Shown: piece by piece, positions 21,432 through 29,906 of the stretch
Numbering within the stretch: position 1 is the stretch's first letter
How the letters are laid out: each line of letters starts with the position of its first letter
Assembly: GCF_025061645.1 (NCBI RefSeq)
Contig: NZ_JANYMP010000022.1
Coordinates: 1-64,000 of the forward strand
DNA: 64,000 bases
Direction: 5' to 3'
DNA from: Umezawaea endophytica
GTDB taxonomy: Bacteria; Actinomycetota; Actinomycetes; Mycobacteriales; Pseudonocardiaceae
The notes under the pieces: model-generated
What the model saw: only the letters and a program-made list of their open reading frames with translations
Told to the model about the DNA's origin: nothing
Databases searched by the model: none
Position numbers and translations under genes: made by a program

Positions 21432-22535
21432 GTGAGCTACGACCCGCCACCGCCGCCAGGCGGCCGTCCGGGCCAGCCGCCACACGCGCCCCGCCCCAGG
21501 CCATACCCGGCCTCTCAGGAGCCCTTTCGTGGCAGGCCCGTCCCTGGTCAGCGCCCTGTGGCGCCCGTTGGTGCCGGTCGGCGCCCGATGCGGCCACCAC
21601 CCCGCCCACGCCCGGTGGAAGCGGCGACGGAGGTCCTCCCCAGGGTTGTGCACAAGCACGAGGACGTGCTCCCCAAGACCGAGCCTGAAACGGTCAAGAT
21701 CCCGCGTCCGGCACCGCCGGACGGAGTCGCCCGCAAGGCCGTTCGGGGCTTCGGCGAGCTGATGATCACGGCCGGTCTGGTCATCCTGCTGTTCGTGGTC
21801 TACGAGGTGTACGTCACCGACCTCATCTCGGCGGGCAAGCAGGACGAGGCGACGACCGCGCTCGACGACCAGTGGAACGAGTCGAACACCGTCGCCCCGG
21901 TCGACCCCCAGCGCCAGGTCCAGTACGACCTGATCGAGGGCAAGGCCTTCGCCAAGATGTACATCCCGGTGTTCGGGCCGGACTACCACTTCTCGATCGT
22001 CGAGGGCACCACCGACAAGCACCTGGAGGTCGGGCCGGGCCACTACGTCGGCACCGCGCTGCCCGGCAACCCCGGCAACTTCGCCGTGGCCGGTCACCGC
22101 GTCGGCAAGGGAGCCCCGTTCAACGACCTCGACCTGCTGTCGTCGTGCGACGCGATCGTGGTCGAGACGCAGACCACGTGGGTCGTCTACCGGATGCTGC
22201 CGACCTCCGGCGAGGAAGCCGGGTGGGCCGAGGGCAAGGCGAAGAACCCGAAGTGCGCGAAGGTCGCGCCGCTCAAGGACTCGTCGAACCCCGCGAGCGG
22301 CCCGTACTCGAAGACCGTCGGCCAGGAGATCGTGACGCCGCAGCAGGGCGAGGTGATCAGCCCGGTGCCGCACTTCGCCGGTGAGCTGCCCGTCGCCGAG
22401 CAGGCCGCGCTGATGACCCTGACCACGTGCCACCCGCGGTTCTCCGACAAGCAGCGGCTGATCGTGCACGCCGTGCTGACGATGAGCTACCCGAAGGCCA
22501 ACGGTTTCGTGCCGCCAGAGCTGAAGGAGCAGTGA
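21432..22535 (+). CDS. Class E sortase
   Basis: A 367-residue membrane-bound transpeptidase. A Pro/Arg-rich cytoplasmic N-terminus of about 100 residues precedes one transmembrane helix (about 110-128). The sortase domain carries His222 in AGHRVG, Cys333 in TLTTCHPRF and Arg342. Class E enzymes of high-GC actinobacteria usually anchor LAXTG-type substrates; none is visible in this window. The GTG at 21432 has GGGAGG upstream. A 52-residue membrane protein gene overlaps its stop. Confidence 0.92.
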   Translation: MSYDPPPPPGGRPGQPPHAPRPRPYPASQEPFRGRPVPGQRPVAPVGAGRRPMRPPPRPRPVEAATEVLPRVVHKHEDVLPKTEPETVKIPRPAPPDGVARKAVRGFGELMITAGLVILLFVVYEVYVTDLISAGKQDEATTALDDQWNESNTVAPVDPQRQVQYDLIEGKAFAKMYIPVFGPDYHFSIVEGTTDKHLEVGPGHYVGTALPGNPGNFAVAGHRVGKGAPFNDLDLLSSCDAIVVETQTTWVVYRMLPTSGEEAGWAEGKAKNPKCAKVAPLKDSSNPASGPYSKTVGQEIVTPQQGEVISPVPHFAGELPVAEQAALMTLTTCHPRFSDKQRLIVHAVLTMSYPKANGFVPPELKEQ

Positions 22536-22693
22536 TGTACGGCTGGATCTGGCGGCACCTGCCGGGCCCGACGCCGGTCCGCGTGGTCGAGGCGCTCGTC
22601 CTGGCGCTCGGGATCATCGCGCTGCTGATGTTCGTGGTGTTCCCGTGGGCCGAGCCGCTGCTGCCGTTCAACAACGTCACGACCCCGTCGTAG
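22535..22693 (+). CDS. Small membrane protein downstream of sortase
   Basis: A 52-residue protein beginning MYGWIWRHLPGPTPVRVVEA, with one strong transmembrane helix and a short tail PLLPFNNVTTPS. Its ATG overlaps the sortase TGA by one base (TGATG), a coupled arrangement. A similar short membrane protein is common between the sortase and trpG genes in actinobacteria. Function is unknown; a sortase accessory role is inference from coupling. Confidence 0.78.
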   Translation: MYGWIWRHLPGPTPVRVVEALVLALGIIALLMFVVFPWAEPLLPFNNVTTPS

Positions 22694-22698
22694 AAACG

Positions 22699-22734
22699 CC
22701 GAGGGGCCTTCCGCAACCGCGGAAGGCCCCTCGG
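22699..22734. terminator. Bidirectional terminator
   Basis: A perfect 16-bp stem (22699-22714 with 22719-22734) closes on loop AACC. It lies between the convergent sortase pair (plus) and the ferredoxin reductase gene (minus). Confidence 0.85.
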
Positions 22735-22748
22735 AACGCTTCGGGCGC

Positions 22749-24098
22749 TCAGCCGCGCGACACCGACACCATCGTGTGCCGGTCGACGACCTTGATCCGC
22801 TCCCGGCTCTCGGCCCGACCGAGCTCGCGCTCGTGCTCGTCGAGCTGCCGCCAGCCGTCGAACGTGGTGTAGCGGATCCCGCGCTGGTCGAGGAACCGCA
22901 CGACCGCGTCGGGCTCCGGCCGCGCTGCCGCGGCCAGCAGCGGCGCGTCGGCCAGCAGGCTCGTCACGGTCTCCAGCGCGTCGCCCTTGGTGTGCCCGAT
23001 CAGGCCGACCGGCCCGCGCTTGATCCACCCCGTCACGTAGACGCCGGGCAGCGCCTGCTCGTCCATGTCCAGCACGCGGCCCGCCTGGTGCGGCACGGTC
23101 CCGGTGGTGTGGTCGAACGGCAGTTCGGCGAGGTGCGTGCTCAGGTACCCGACGGCCCGGTACACGGCCTGGACCGGCCAGTCGGTGAACTCGCCGGTGC
23201 CGCGGACGCCGCCGTCACCGGTCAGCTCCATCGTCTCCGTGCGCAGCCCGGTGACCTCGCCGTCGCCGAGCACCTCCACCGGCGACTGGAGGAAGTGCAG
23301 GTGCAGCCTGCGGGGCCGGGAGCCCTGGTCGCGGATCGCCCACTCCTGGAGCGTCTTCACGACCATCTCGACCTGCTTGTTCGACCGGATCAGCGCCATG
23401 CTGGCGGCGCAGAACTCGATGCCCTCGGGGTGGACGACCACCTCGACGTTCGGCGAGTGGTCGAGTTCGCGCAGCTCGAGCGGGGTGAACTTCGCCTGGG
23501 CGGGGCCGCGTCGGCCGAACACGTGGACGTCGGTGACAGGGCTGGACTTGAGGCCCTGGTAGACGTTGTCGGGGATGTCGGTGGTGAGCAGCTCGTCCGC
23601 GGTCTTCGCGAGGACGCGGGCGACGTCGATGGCGACGTTGCCGACGCCGAGGACGGCGACGCTGGACGCGGTGAGCGGCCAGGTGCGGGAGACCTCGGGG
23701 TGGCCGTCGTACCAGGAGACGAAGTCGGCGGCGCCGAAGCTGCCCTGCTGGTCGATGCCGGGGATGTCCAGCTCGCGGTCCTTCTCGGCGCCGGTGGAGA
23801 AGATCACCGCGTCGTAGAACTCGCGCAGGTCGCCCAGCTTCAGGTCGACGCCGTACTCGACGTTGCCGAAGAGCCGGATCTGCGGGCGGTCGAGCACCCG
23901 GTGCAGCGCGCTGACGATGCCCTTGATGCGCGGGTGGTCGGGGGCGACGCCGTAGCGGATCAGTCCGTAGGGGGCGGGGAGCCGCTCGAAGAGGTCGATG
24001 CTGACCTCGGTGTCGGACTTCGTCAGGGTGTCGGCGGCGTAGATGCCCGCCGGGCCGGCGCCGACGATCGCAACTCGCAGAGAACGGCTCATGAGCAT
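22749..24098 (-). CDS. fprA: Ferredoxin/flavodoxin-NADP reductase, FprA type
   Basis: A 449-residue FAD enzyme of the adrenodoxin-reductase-like class that moves electrons between NADPH and ferredoxin. The FAD motif VAIVGAGPAGIYAAD is at the N-terminus, then APYGLIRYGVAPDH. The NADPH motif is VAVLGVGNVAIDVARVL, and the C-terminal motif is VYVTGWIKRGPVGLIGHTKGDA. ATG codons at 24098 and 24092 are both possible starts, and neither has a ribosome site. A near-perfect iron box ends only a few bases upstream, so the gene is probably repressed by an IdeR/DmdR protein when iron is plentiful, consistent with a role in iron mobilisation or redox supply. Confidence 0.93.
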   Translation of the reverse strand: MLMSRSLRVAIVGAGPAGIYAADTLTKSDTEVSIDLFERLPAPYGLIRYGVAPDHPRIKGIVSALHRVLDRPQIRLFGNVEYGVDLKLGDLREFYDAVIFSTGAEKDRELDIPGIDQQGSFGAADFVSWYDGHPEVSRTWPLTASSVAVLGVGNVAIDVARVLAKTADELLTTDIPDNVYQGLKSSPVTDVHVFGRRGPAQAKFTPLELRELDHSPNVEVVVHPEGIEFCAASMALIRSNKQVEMVVKTLQEWAIRDQGSRPRRLHLHFLQSPVEVLGDGEVTGLRTETMELTGDGGVRGTGEFTDWPVQAVYRAVGYLSTHLAELPFDHTTGTVPHQAGRVLDMDEQALPGVYVTGWIKRGPVGLIGHTKGDALETVTSLLADAPLLAAAARPEPDAVVRFLDQRGIRYTTFDGWRQLDEHERELGRAESRERIKVVDRHTMVSVSRG

Positions 24099-24101
24099 AG
24101 T

Positions 24102-24120
24102 TTAGGTGAGCCTAACCTCA
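24102..24120 (-). promoter_or_regulatory. Iron box (IdeR/DmdR/DtxR operator)
   Basis: Read on the minus strand, TGAGGTTAGGCTCACCTAA matches the Streptomyces iron-box sequence TTAGGTTAGGCTCACCTAA at 18 of 19 positions. It sits immediately upstream of the fprA start and could also affect trpG in the other direction. Confidence 0.85.
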
Positions 24121-24157
24121 CTTCTAACGAGAGCATTGTCACGGCTACGCTGTGGGA

Positions 24158-24802
24158 ATGCGCGTGCTCGTGGTCGACAACTACGACAGCTTCGTCTACA
24201 ACCTGGTCCAGTACCTGGCCCAGCTCGGTGTGGAGTGCGTCGTCCGGCGCAACGACGAGGTGGACCTCGCCGAGATCGACACCGTCGGCGGAGTCCTCGT
24301 CAGCCCTGGTCCGAGCACCCCCGACAAGGCGGGTGCGAGCATGGACGTGATCCGGCACTGCGCCGCGAACGGCGTCCCGGTGCTCGGCGTCTGCCTGGGT
24401 CACCAGGCCATCGGCGCGGTGTGGGGCGGCACCGTCGACCTCGCCCCCGAACTGCTCCACGGGAAGACCAGTGTGGTGCACCACACGGGGAAAGGCGTGC
24501 TCAAGGGCGTGCCGAACCCGTTCACGGCCACCCGCTACCACTCGCTGACCGTGCTCCCGGACACGATCCCCGCCGAGTTCGAGGTGACGGCCAAGACCGA
24601 CACCGGGATCGTCATGGGCATCCGGCACCGCGAACTCCCGGTCGAGGGCGTCCAGTTCCACCCGGAGTCCGTGCTCACCGAGGGCGGCCACCGGATGCTG
24701 GCGAACTGGCTCGCCGCGTGCGGCCACGAGGTGCCCGAGTCGACCGTCGCCACCCTGGAGAACGGGATGCGCACCCTCGCCTCCGCCGCCCGCCAGGCCT
24801 AG
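24158..24802 (+). CDS. trpG: Anthranilate/aminodeoxychorismate synthase component II (glutaminase)
   Basis: A 214-residue class I glutamine amidotransferase that supplies ammonia to chorismate for anthranilate or p-aminobenzoate. The catalytic triad is Cys79 in GVCLGHQ, then His168 and Glu170 in VQFHPES. The N-terminus MRVLVVDNYDSFVYNLVQYL is diagnostic. It stands alone beside pknB, as does Rv0013 in mycobacteria, so it may serve both tryptophan and folate pathways (trpG/pabA); this is inferred. ATG at 24158; a GTG two codons earlier is possible. Confidence 0.92.
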   Translation: MRVLVVDNYDSFVYNLVQYLAQLGVECVVRRNDEVDLAEIDTVGGVLVSPGPSTPDKAGASMDVIRHCAANGVPVLGVCLGHQAIGAVWGGTVDLAPELLHGKTSVVHHTGKGVLKGVPNPFTATRYHSLTVLPDTIPAEFEVTAKTDTGIVMGIRHRELPVEGVQFHPESVLTEGGHRMLANWLAACGHEVPESTVATLENGMRTLASAARQA

Positions 24803-24820
24803 CCGGCCCTGACCCCGTTC

Positions 24821-24864
24821 ACGGAGAAGGCCCCCTCGACACTCGTCGAGGGGGCCTTCTCCGT
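24821..24864. terminator. Bidirectional terminator between trpG and pknB
   Basis: A perfect 20-bp stem (24821-24840 with 24845-24864) with loop ACTC separates the convergent trpG (plus) and pknB (minus) genes. Confidence 0.9.
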
Positions 24865-24910
24865 CTGGGATGTGGGCCGCGAAAGCCCAATCCCTTGCGG
24901 TAGTCCGAAC

Positions 24911-26899
24911 CTAGCTGGACGGTCCGCCGACCTTGAACTCGGCGACGGAGATGCCGACCCGCTGGTTCTTGACGATCGGAGCGCCCGCCTTCGGGTCCTG
25001 CCCCTGGATCTTGTTGTTCTTGCTGATGTCCGTGGTGGCCGGCTTGTCCGTGACGACCAGTTCGCCGTTCCAGCCGCTCTGGTTGAGCTTGTTCTTGGCC
25101 TGAGCCTCCGTCATGCCCGTGAGGTCGGGCATGACGATCTGGTTGCCCTTCGACACCGTCAACGTGACCGTCGACCCCTTGGCCACCCGGCCGGGGTTGG
25201 GGGTCTGGCCCACGACCTGGCCCTGGTCCTGGTCGCTGTCGGCTTCCTTCGTCGTCACCTTGAACCCGGCCTGCTGCAACGTCGAGGTCGCGTCGCCGAC
25301 CGACTGCCCGGTCACGTCGGCGAGCTGCACGGTGTCCGGTCCCTTGCCGAGCAGGACCGTGACCACGGCGCCCTTCGCGGCCTTCACCCCCGCCTGGGGG
25401 TTCTGCTGGGCCACCTTGCCGACCTTGGCGTTGTCCTCGACCTCGACGGTCTCCTGGCCCTGGACGAAGCCCCAGCCGTCGGCGCTCAGCTTCGCCTGCG
25501 CCTCCTGCGGCGTCATGCCCGCCACGTCCGGGACGGCGATCTGGTCCGGGCTGGTGCCGTAGGTCAGGGTGATCTCGGTCAGCTTCGGCACCGAGGTGCC
25601 AGGGGCCGGGTCGATCGCGAAGACCTTGTCGATGTCGTCGGCGGTGCAGCGCGGGGCCGCGCCGTTCTCGCCGGGCTGGCACGGCACCGGGTCGATCTTG
25701 TACCTGAGGCCGACCTCGTCGAGGCTCGCCTTCGCGGCGGCCAGGGTCTTGCCCGTCACGCCGGGCACCGGGACCTTGTCCGAGCCCGCGCTGGTGTTGT
25801 CGCCGAGCAGGCTCGACGTGATCCACGCGGCGAGCGCGATCACGGCGATGCACAGCAGCACGACCAGGGTGACCATGGTCGCCTTCTTGCGCTTCGCCCG
25901 GCGCTCGGCGTCCTCCTCGGCCAGCGGGTCGTACTCGTTCTGCTCGTCGCGCAGCGCCGACGGGCGGTGCCTGCCGGACGAGACGACCTCGGTGCGCGGC
26001 GTCTGGTTGAGGACCGCGGTGCGGTCCTCCGGTGTCATCACGGCGGGCGCCGACGGGCGCTGGCCGGACAGCACGCGCACCAGGTCCGCGCGCATCTCGG
26101 CGGCCGACTGGTACCGGTTCGCGGGACCCTTCGCCATGGCCTTCAGCACGATGGCGTCCAGCGCGGGCGTCACGTTCGGGTTCAGCGACGACGGCGACTT
26201 CGGGTCTTCCCGCACGTGCTGGTAGGCCACGGCCACGGGGGAGTCGCCGGTGAACGGCGGCTCGCCGGTGAGCAGCTCGAACAGCACGCAGCCCGACGCG
26301 TACACGTCGGAACGGCCGTCGACCGCCTCGCCGCGCGCCTGCTCGGGGGAGAGGTACTGCGCGGTGCCGATGACGGCCGCGGTCTGGGTCACGGCGGCCT
26401 GGCCGTCGTGGACGGCGCGGGCGATGCCGAAGTCCATCACCTTCACCGCGCCGGAGCGGGTGATCATGACGTTGGCGGGCTTCACGTCGCGGTGCACGAT
26501 GCCGTGCCGGTGGCTGAAGTCCAGCGCGGCCGACACGTCCGCCATGACCTCCATGGCGCGCTTGCCCGACAGCGGGCCCTGCGTCTTCACCATGTCGCGC
26601 AGCGTCCGGCCGTCGACGTACTCCATGACGATGTACGGCAGCGGGCCGTACTCCGTCTGCGTCTCGCCGGTGTCGTAGACCGCCACGATCGCGGGGTGGT
26701 TCAGCGCCGCCGAGTTCTGGGCCTCCCGGCGGAAGCGCTCCTGGAAGGTCTTGTCGCGGGCGAGGTCGGCTCGAAGCACCTTGATCGCCACGTCACGGCC
26801 GAGACGAACGTCGCGGCCCTTGTGGACCTCCGACATACCGCCGTAGCCGAGGGTCTCACCCAGTTCGTAGCGGTTGGAGAGCAGTCGCGGAGTGCTCAT
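24911..26899 (-). CDS. pknB: Serine/threonine protein kinase PknB with PASTA domains
   Basis: A 662-residue membrane kinase that senses muropeptides and phosphorylates cell-wall and division targets. The kinase domain (about 11-275) has a Gly loop, Lys40 in VAIK, catalytic HRDVKPAN with Asp138, and activation-loop Thr171 and Thr173 in TQTAAVIGTAQYLSPEQ, the same numbering as M. tuberculosis PknB. A juxtamembrane linker and one transmembrane helix (TLVVLLCIAVIALAAWITS) follow. The outside part has four PASTA repeats with motifs such as VPDVAGMTPQEAQAKL and MPDLTGMTEAQAKNKL. Last gene of the fhaA-pknB operon. Confidence 0.97.
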   Translation of the reverse strand: MSTPRLLSNRYELGETLGYGGMSEVHKGRDVRLGRDVAIKVLRADLARDKTFQERFRREAQNSAALNHPAIVAVYDTGETQTEYGPLPYIVMEYVDGRTLRDMVKTQGPLSGKRAMEVMADVSAALDFSHRHGIVHRDVKPANVMITRSGAVKVMDFGIARAVHDGQAAVTQTAAVIGTAQYLSPEQARGEAVDGRSDVYASGCVLFELLTGEPPFTGDSPVAVAYQHVREDPKSPSSLNPNVTPALDAIVLKAMAKGPANRYQSAAEMRADLVRVLSGQRPSAPAVMTPEDRTAVLNQTPRTEVVSSGRHRPSALRDEQNEYDPLAEEDAERRAKRKKATMVTLVVLLCIAVIALAAWITSSLLGDNTSAGSDKVPVPGVTGKTLAAAKASLDEVGLRYKIDPVPCQPGENGAAPRCTADDIDKVFAIDPAPGTSVPKLTEITLTYGTSPDQIAVPDVAGMTPQEAQAKLSADGWGFVQGQETVEVEDNAKVGKVAQQNPQAGVKAAKGAVVTVLLGKGPDTVQLADVTGQSVGDATSTLQQAGFKVTTKEADSDQDQGQVVGQTPNPGRVAKGSTVTLTVSKGNQIVMPDLTGMTEAQAKNKLNQSGWNGELVVTDKPATTDISKNNKIQGQDPKAGAPIVKNQRVGISVAEFKVGGPSS

Positions 26900-26985
26900 C
26901 AGTGCGTCGTCCCGCTCCTCGTCAACGGTCTAACCATCGTGTCTAGCAGTTCGGTTTCGTGCTCGCCCAGCCTGGCGCGTTCCGG

Positions 26986-28431
26986 TCATCCAGGCACACA
27001 GGTCACCCTCACCCGTGAGCCGATCGCAACCTCACCCACCGGCGACACGTCGGAAACCATGCACCGGCCCTGGTCCCGAGGCTGCCCGCCCTGGTTCGTC
27101 TGCGACTCGGGTTGCAGCCCCCTGCTCGCCAACTTCTCCGTCACCTGGTTCACCGGCAGGTCCAGGTAGTCCGACTTCTCGATCCGGACCAGCGGCGTGC
27201 CGGGGAGCTTGTCCGCGGAACTCAGGTCCCCGGCCGCGCTGGGCTGGGACTCCTGCACAGGACGGGCTCCCGTGGTGCTCTGACTCGATCCGGCGTCTCC
27301 ACCGTCCTTCAACACCGCGCGCAGCACGAAGACCCCTAGCACGATCAGCGCGACGACCAGGAGACCGACCATAACCCACAAAACGGCCCTCGCTCTCCCC
27401 TGAGGCCGCGGCGGATTCGGCAACGGACGGAAAGTACCCGTGTGCGGAGTGTTGTGTTGGATGGGGTGTTGACCCGACTGCATGACCTGCTGCACGGGCG
27501 GGAACCCCGGCTGCGACGACGGGTGCGACATCTGGAGACCGGGGTGCGTCATCACCGGTCCCGTGGCCATGGCCAGCCCGGACGGGGTCGGCAGCGGCCT
27601 GCCCGACCGCACCGCGGCGACCGCTTCGGCGAACTCGCCACCGTTGCGGTAGCGCTTCCTCGGGTCCTTGACCAGCGTGGCCTCGATCAGCGCGCGCGGA
27701 CCCCCCGGCACGTCCGGCGGCAGCGGCGGCGCGATGTCGCGGATGTGCATCATCGCGACCGTGACCGCGTTCTCCGACCGGAACGGCCGGTGCCCGGTCA
27801 GGCACTCGTAGCCGCACACGGCCAGCGCGTACACGTCGCTCGCGGGTTCGGCGTCGTGGCCGAGCGCCTGCTCCGGCGCGATGTAGTGGGCGGTGCCCAT
27901 CACCATGCCGTTGCGGGTCACCGGAGCGGCGTCGGCCGCCTTCGCGATGCCGAAGTCGGTGATCTTCACCTTGCCGGTGGGGGTGACCAGGATGTTGCCC
28001 GGCTTCACGTCCCGGTGCACCAGCCCGCGCTCGTGCGCGGCCTGCAACGCCGTCCCGGCCTGCTGGAGCACGTCCAGCGTGCGGTCGACGGTGAGCCTGC
28101 CGCGCGCGATGATCGCGGCCAGCGGCTCGCCCTCGACCAGTTCCATCACCAGGTAGGCCGTGTCCTCCGGCCCGTCCGGCATGGACGCGGTCTCGCCGTA
28201 GTCGTGCACCGCGGCGATGCCGGGGTGGTTCAGCGACGCGGTCGTCCGCGCCTCGATGCGGAAGCGCGTGAGGAACTCGGCGTCCCCGCTGAGGTCGGCC
28301 TTGAGCACCTTGACCGCGACGTTGCGGTCGAGCCTGGTGTCCTCGGCCTCCCAGACCTCGCCCATGCCGCCGACGGCGATCCGCCTGCTGAGGCGGTACC
28401 GCTCGGCGAGGAGCTGGCCGGTGATGAGCAT
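26986..28431 (-). CDS. pknA: Serine/threonine protein kinase PknA
   Basis: A 481-residue membrane kinase. The kinase domain (about 11-275) has Lys41 in [12 protein letters not shown] with Asp141, DFGIAKA and [11 protein letters not shown] Pro/His/Gln-rich linker leads to one transmembrane helix (about 350-372). The extracytoplasmic part is about 110 residues long and ends in a PASTA-like segment ([20 protein letters not shown], then [16 protein letters not shown]) with two cysteines; mycobacterial PknA lacks such a domain. Its ATG overlaps the pbpA stop by one base. Confidence 0.95.
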   Translation of the reverse strand: MLITGQLLAERYRLSRRIAVGGMGEVWEAEDTRLDRNVAVKVLKADLSGDAEFLTRFRIEARTTASLNHPGIAAVHDYGETASMPDGPEDTAYLVMELVEGEPLAAIIARGRLTVDRTLDVLQQAGTALQAAHERGLVHRDVKPGNILVTPTGKVKITDFGIAKAADAAPVTRNGMVMGTAHYIAPEQALGHDAEPASDVYALAVCGYECLTGHRPFRSENAVTVAMMHIRDIAPPLPPDVPGGPRALIEATLVKDPRKRYRNGGEFAEAVAAVRSGRPLPTPSGLAMATGPVMTHPGLQMSHPSSQPGFPPVQQVMQSGQHPIQHNTPHTGTFRPLPNPPRPQGRARAVLWVMVGLLVVALIVLGVFVLRAVLKDGGDAGSSQSTTGARPVQESQPSAAGDLSSADKLPGTPLVRIEKSDYLDLPVNQVTEKLASRGLQPESQTNQGGQPRDQGRCMVSDVSPVGEVAIGSRVRVTCVPG

Positions 28432-29906
28432 CAGCGGCCAGCCAGGTAGGCGCCGATGACCGCCCTGCCGACGGGAGCGGCGACCTTGCCACCGGTGGCG
28501 CCCAGACCGCGGTCGCCACCGTTCTCGACGATCACCGCGACCGCGATGGTCGGCTTCTCCGCGGGCGCGAACGCGATGTACCAGGCGTGCGGCGGCACCG
28601 CGGCCGGGTCGACGCCGTGCTCGGCGGTACCGGTCTTCGACGCGATGTTCACGCCGCTCAGCCTGCCCTCGCCGCCGGTGTTCGTCTCCGACTTGAGCAT
28701 CATGTCGCGCAGGGTGTTGGCGGTGTTCGCGCTGACCGCGGACTCCGCCTCGTCCGGCTTGGTCTCCTCGATGACCTCGAGGTCCGGTGCGATCAGCTTC
28801 TGCACCAGGTACGGCTTCATCCGCACACCGCCGTTGGCGATGGTCGCGGCGATGACCGCGTTCTCCATCGGGGTCATCTCGACGACGCGCTGGCCGATGC
28901 CACTCTGGAAGAGCGCCGCCTTGTCCGGCACCGGGCCGTAGGTGGACTGCGCCACCGTCAGCGGCATCGTCAGGCTGTTGTCGTTCATGCCGAACTTCTC
29001 GGCCTGCTTGGTCAGCTTCGCGTCGCCGAGTTCACCGGCCAGCTCGGCGAACGCCGTGTTGCACGACCTCGCGAGCGCCTCCTCCAGCGTCGCGGTCTCG
29101 CCGCCGCCGCAGGGCGTCCCGTTGAAGTTGGGGAGCTGCGTGTTGGTGTTCGGCAGCGTGATCGACCCGGCCGCGGTGAGCGGCGTGTCCTTGGTCTTGC
29201 CCTCTTCCAGCGCCGCCGCCGACACGACGACCTTCCAGGTCGAGCCGGGCGGGTAGGTCGCCCGCACCGCGCGGTTCATGGTCGGCTGGTCGCCGTCCTC
29301 GGCGGTGTACTCCTTCCACGCCGTCTCCTGCTCGTCGCCGTCGTGGCTGGCGAGCCGGTTCGGGTCGTAGGACGGGGTGCTCACCATCCCGAGGATGGCC
29401 CCGGTCTGGGGGTTGAGCGCGACCACCGAACCGGTGAAACCGCGGTTGGTCATCTCGTCGTACGCGGCCTGCTGGACCTTGGGGTCGACGGTGAGCTGGA
29501 TGCTCGCGCCCTTGGGGTCGCGACCGGTGATCACGTCGGACAGCCTGCGCGCGAACAGCCGGTCGTCGGAGCCGTTGAGCAGGTCGTCCTCGACCCGCTC
29601 GATGCCGCCGCTGCCGTAGATCAGCGAGTAGTAGCCGGTGACCGGCGCGTACGCCGGGCCGTTCGTGTAGACGCGCTGGTACTTGAACGAGTCGCCGGTG
29701 CCCTTGACGTTCGCGAGGGGGGTGCCGTCGCTCGCGATGATCTGGCCGCGTTCCCGCGAGTACTCGTTCAGCAGCACGCGCTGGCGGTTGTGGTCGTCCT
29801 TGCGGTAGTCGTCGGCCTTGATCACCTGCACGTACGTCGCGTTGCCCATGAGCAGCAGGATCATCACCATCATGGCGATGCCGACGCGGCGGAGCGGTGT
29901 GTTCAT
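28431..29906 (-). CDS. pbpA: Class B penicillin-binding protein PbpA
   Basis: A 491-residue peptidoglycan transpeptidase with one N-terminal membrane helix ([20 protein letters not shown]). Catalytic motifs are Ser222-Thr-Trp-Lys225 (PPGSTWK), Ser281-Cys-Asn283 and Lys424-Thr-Gly426; length and numbering equal those of M. tuberculosis PbpA. The ATG at 29906 overlaps the rodA stop by four bases, so it is translationally coupled to its SEDS partner. Upstream in-frame codons belong to the antisense shadow of rodA and are not part of the gene. Confidence 0.96.
   Translation of the reverse strand: MNTPLRRVGIAMMVMILLLMGNATYVQVIKADDYRKDDHNRQRVLLNEYSRERGQIIASDGTPLANVKGTGDSFKYQRVYTNGPAYAPVTGYYSLIYGSGGIERVEDDLLNGSDDRLFARRLSDVITGRDPKGASIQLTVDPKVQQAAYDEMTNRGFTGSVVALNPQTGAILGMVSTPSYDPNRLASHDGDEQETAWKEYTAEDGDQPTMNRAVRATYPPGSTWKVVVSAAALEEGKTKDTPLTAAGSITLPNTNTQLPNFNGTPCGGGETATLEEALARSCNTAFAELAGELGDAKLTKQAEKFGMNDNSLTMPLTVAQSTYGPVPDKAALFQSGIGQRVVEMTPMENAVIAATIANGGVRMKPYLVQKLIAPDLEVIEETKPDEAESAVSANTANTLRDMMLKSETNTGGEGRLSGVNIASKTGTAEHGVDPAAVPPHAWYIAFAPAEKPTIAVAVIVENGGDRGLGATGGKVAAPVGRAVIGAYLAGR

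Noticed and set aside
24872-27169. 765-codon plus-strand frame opposite pknB
   Set aside because: The kinase and PASTA motifs are on the minus strand; this frame has no recognisable domain.
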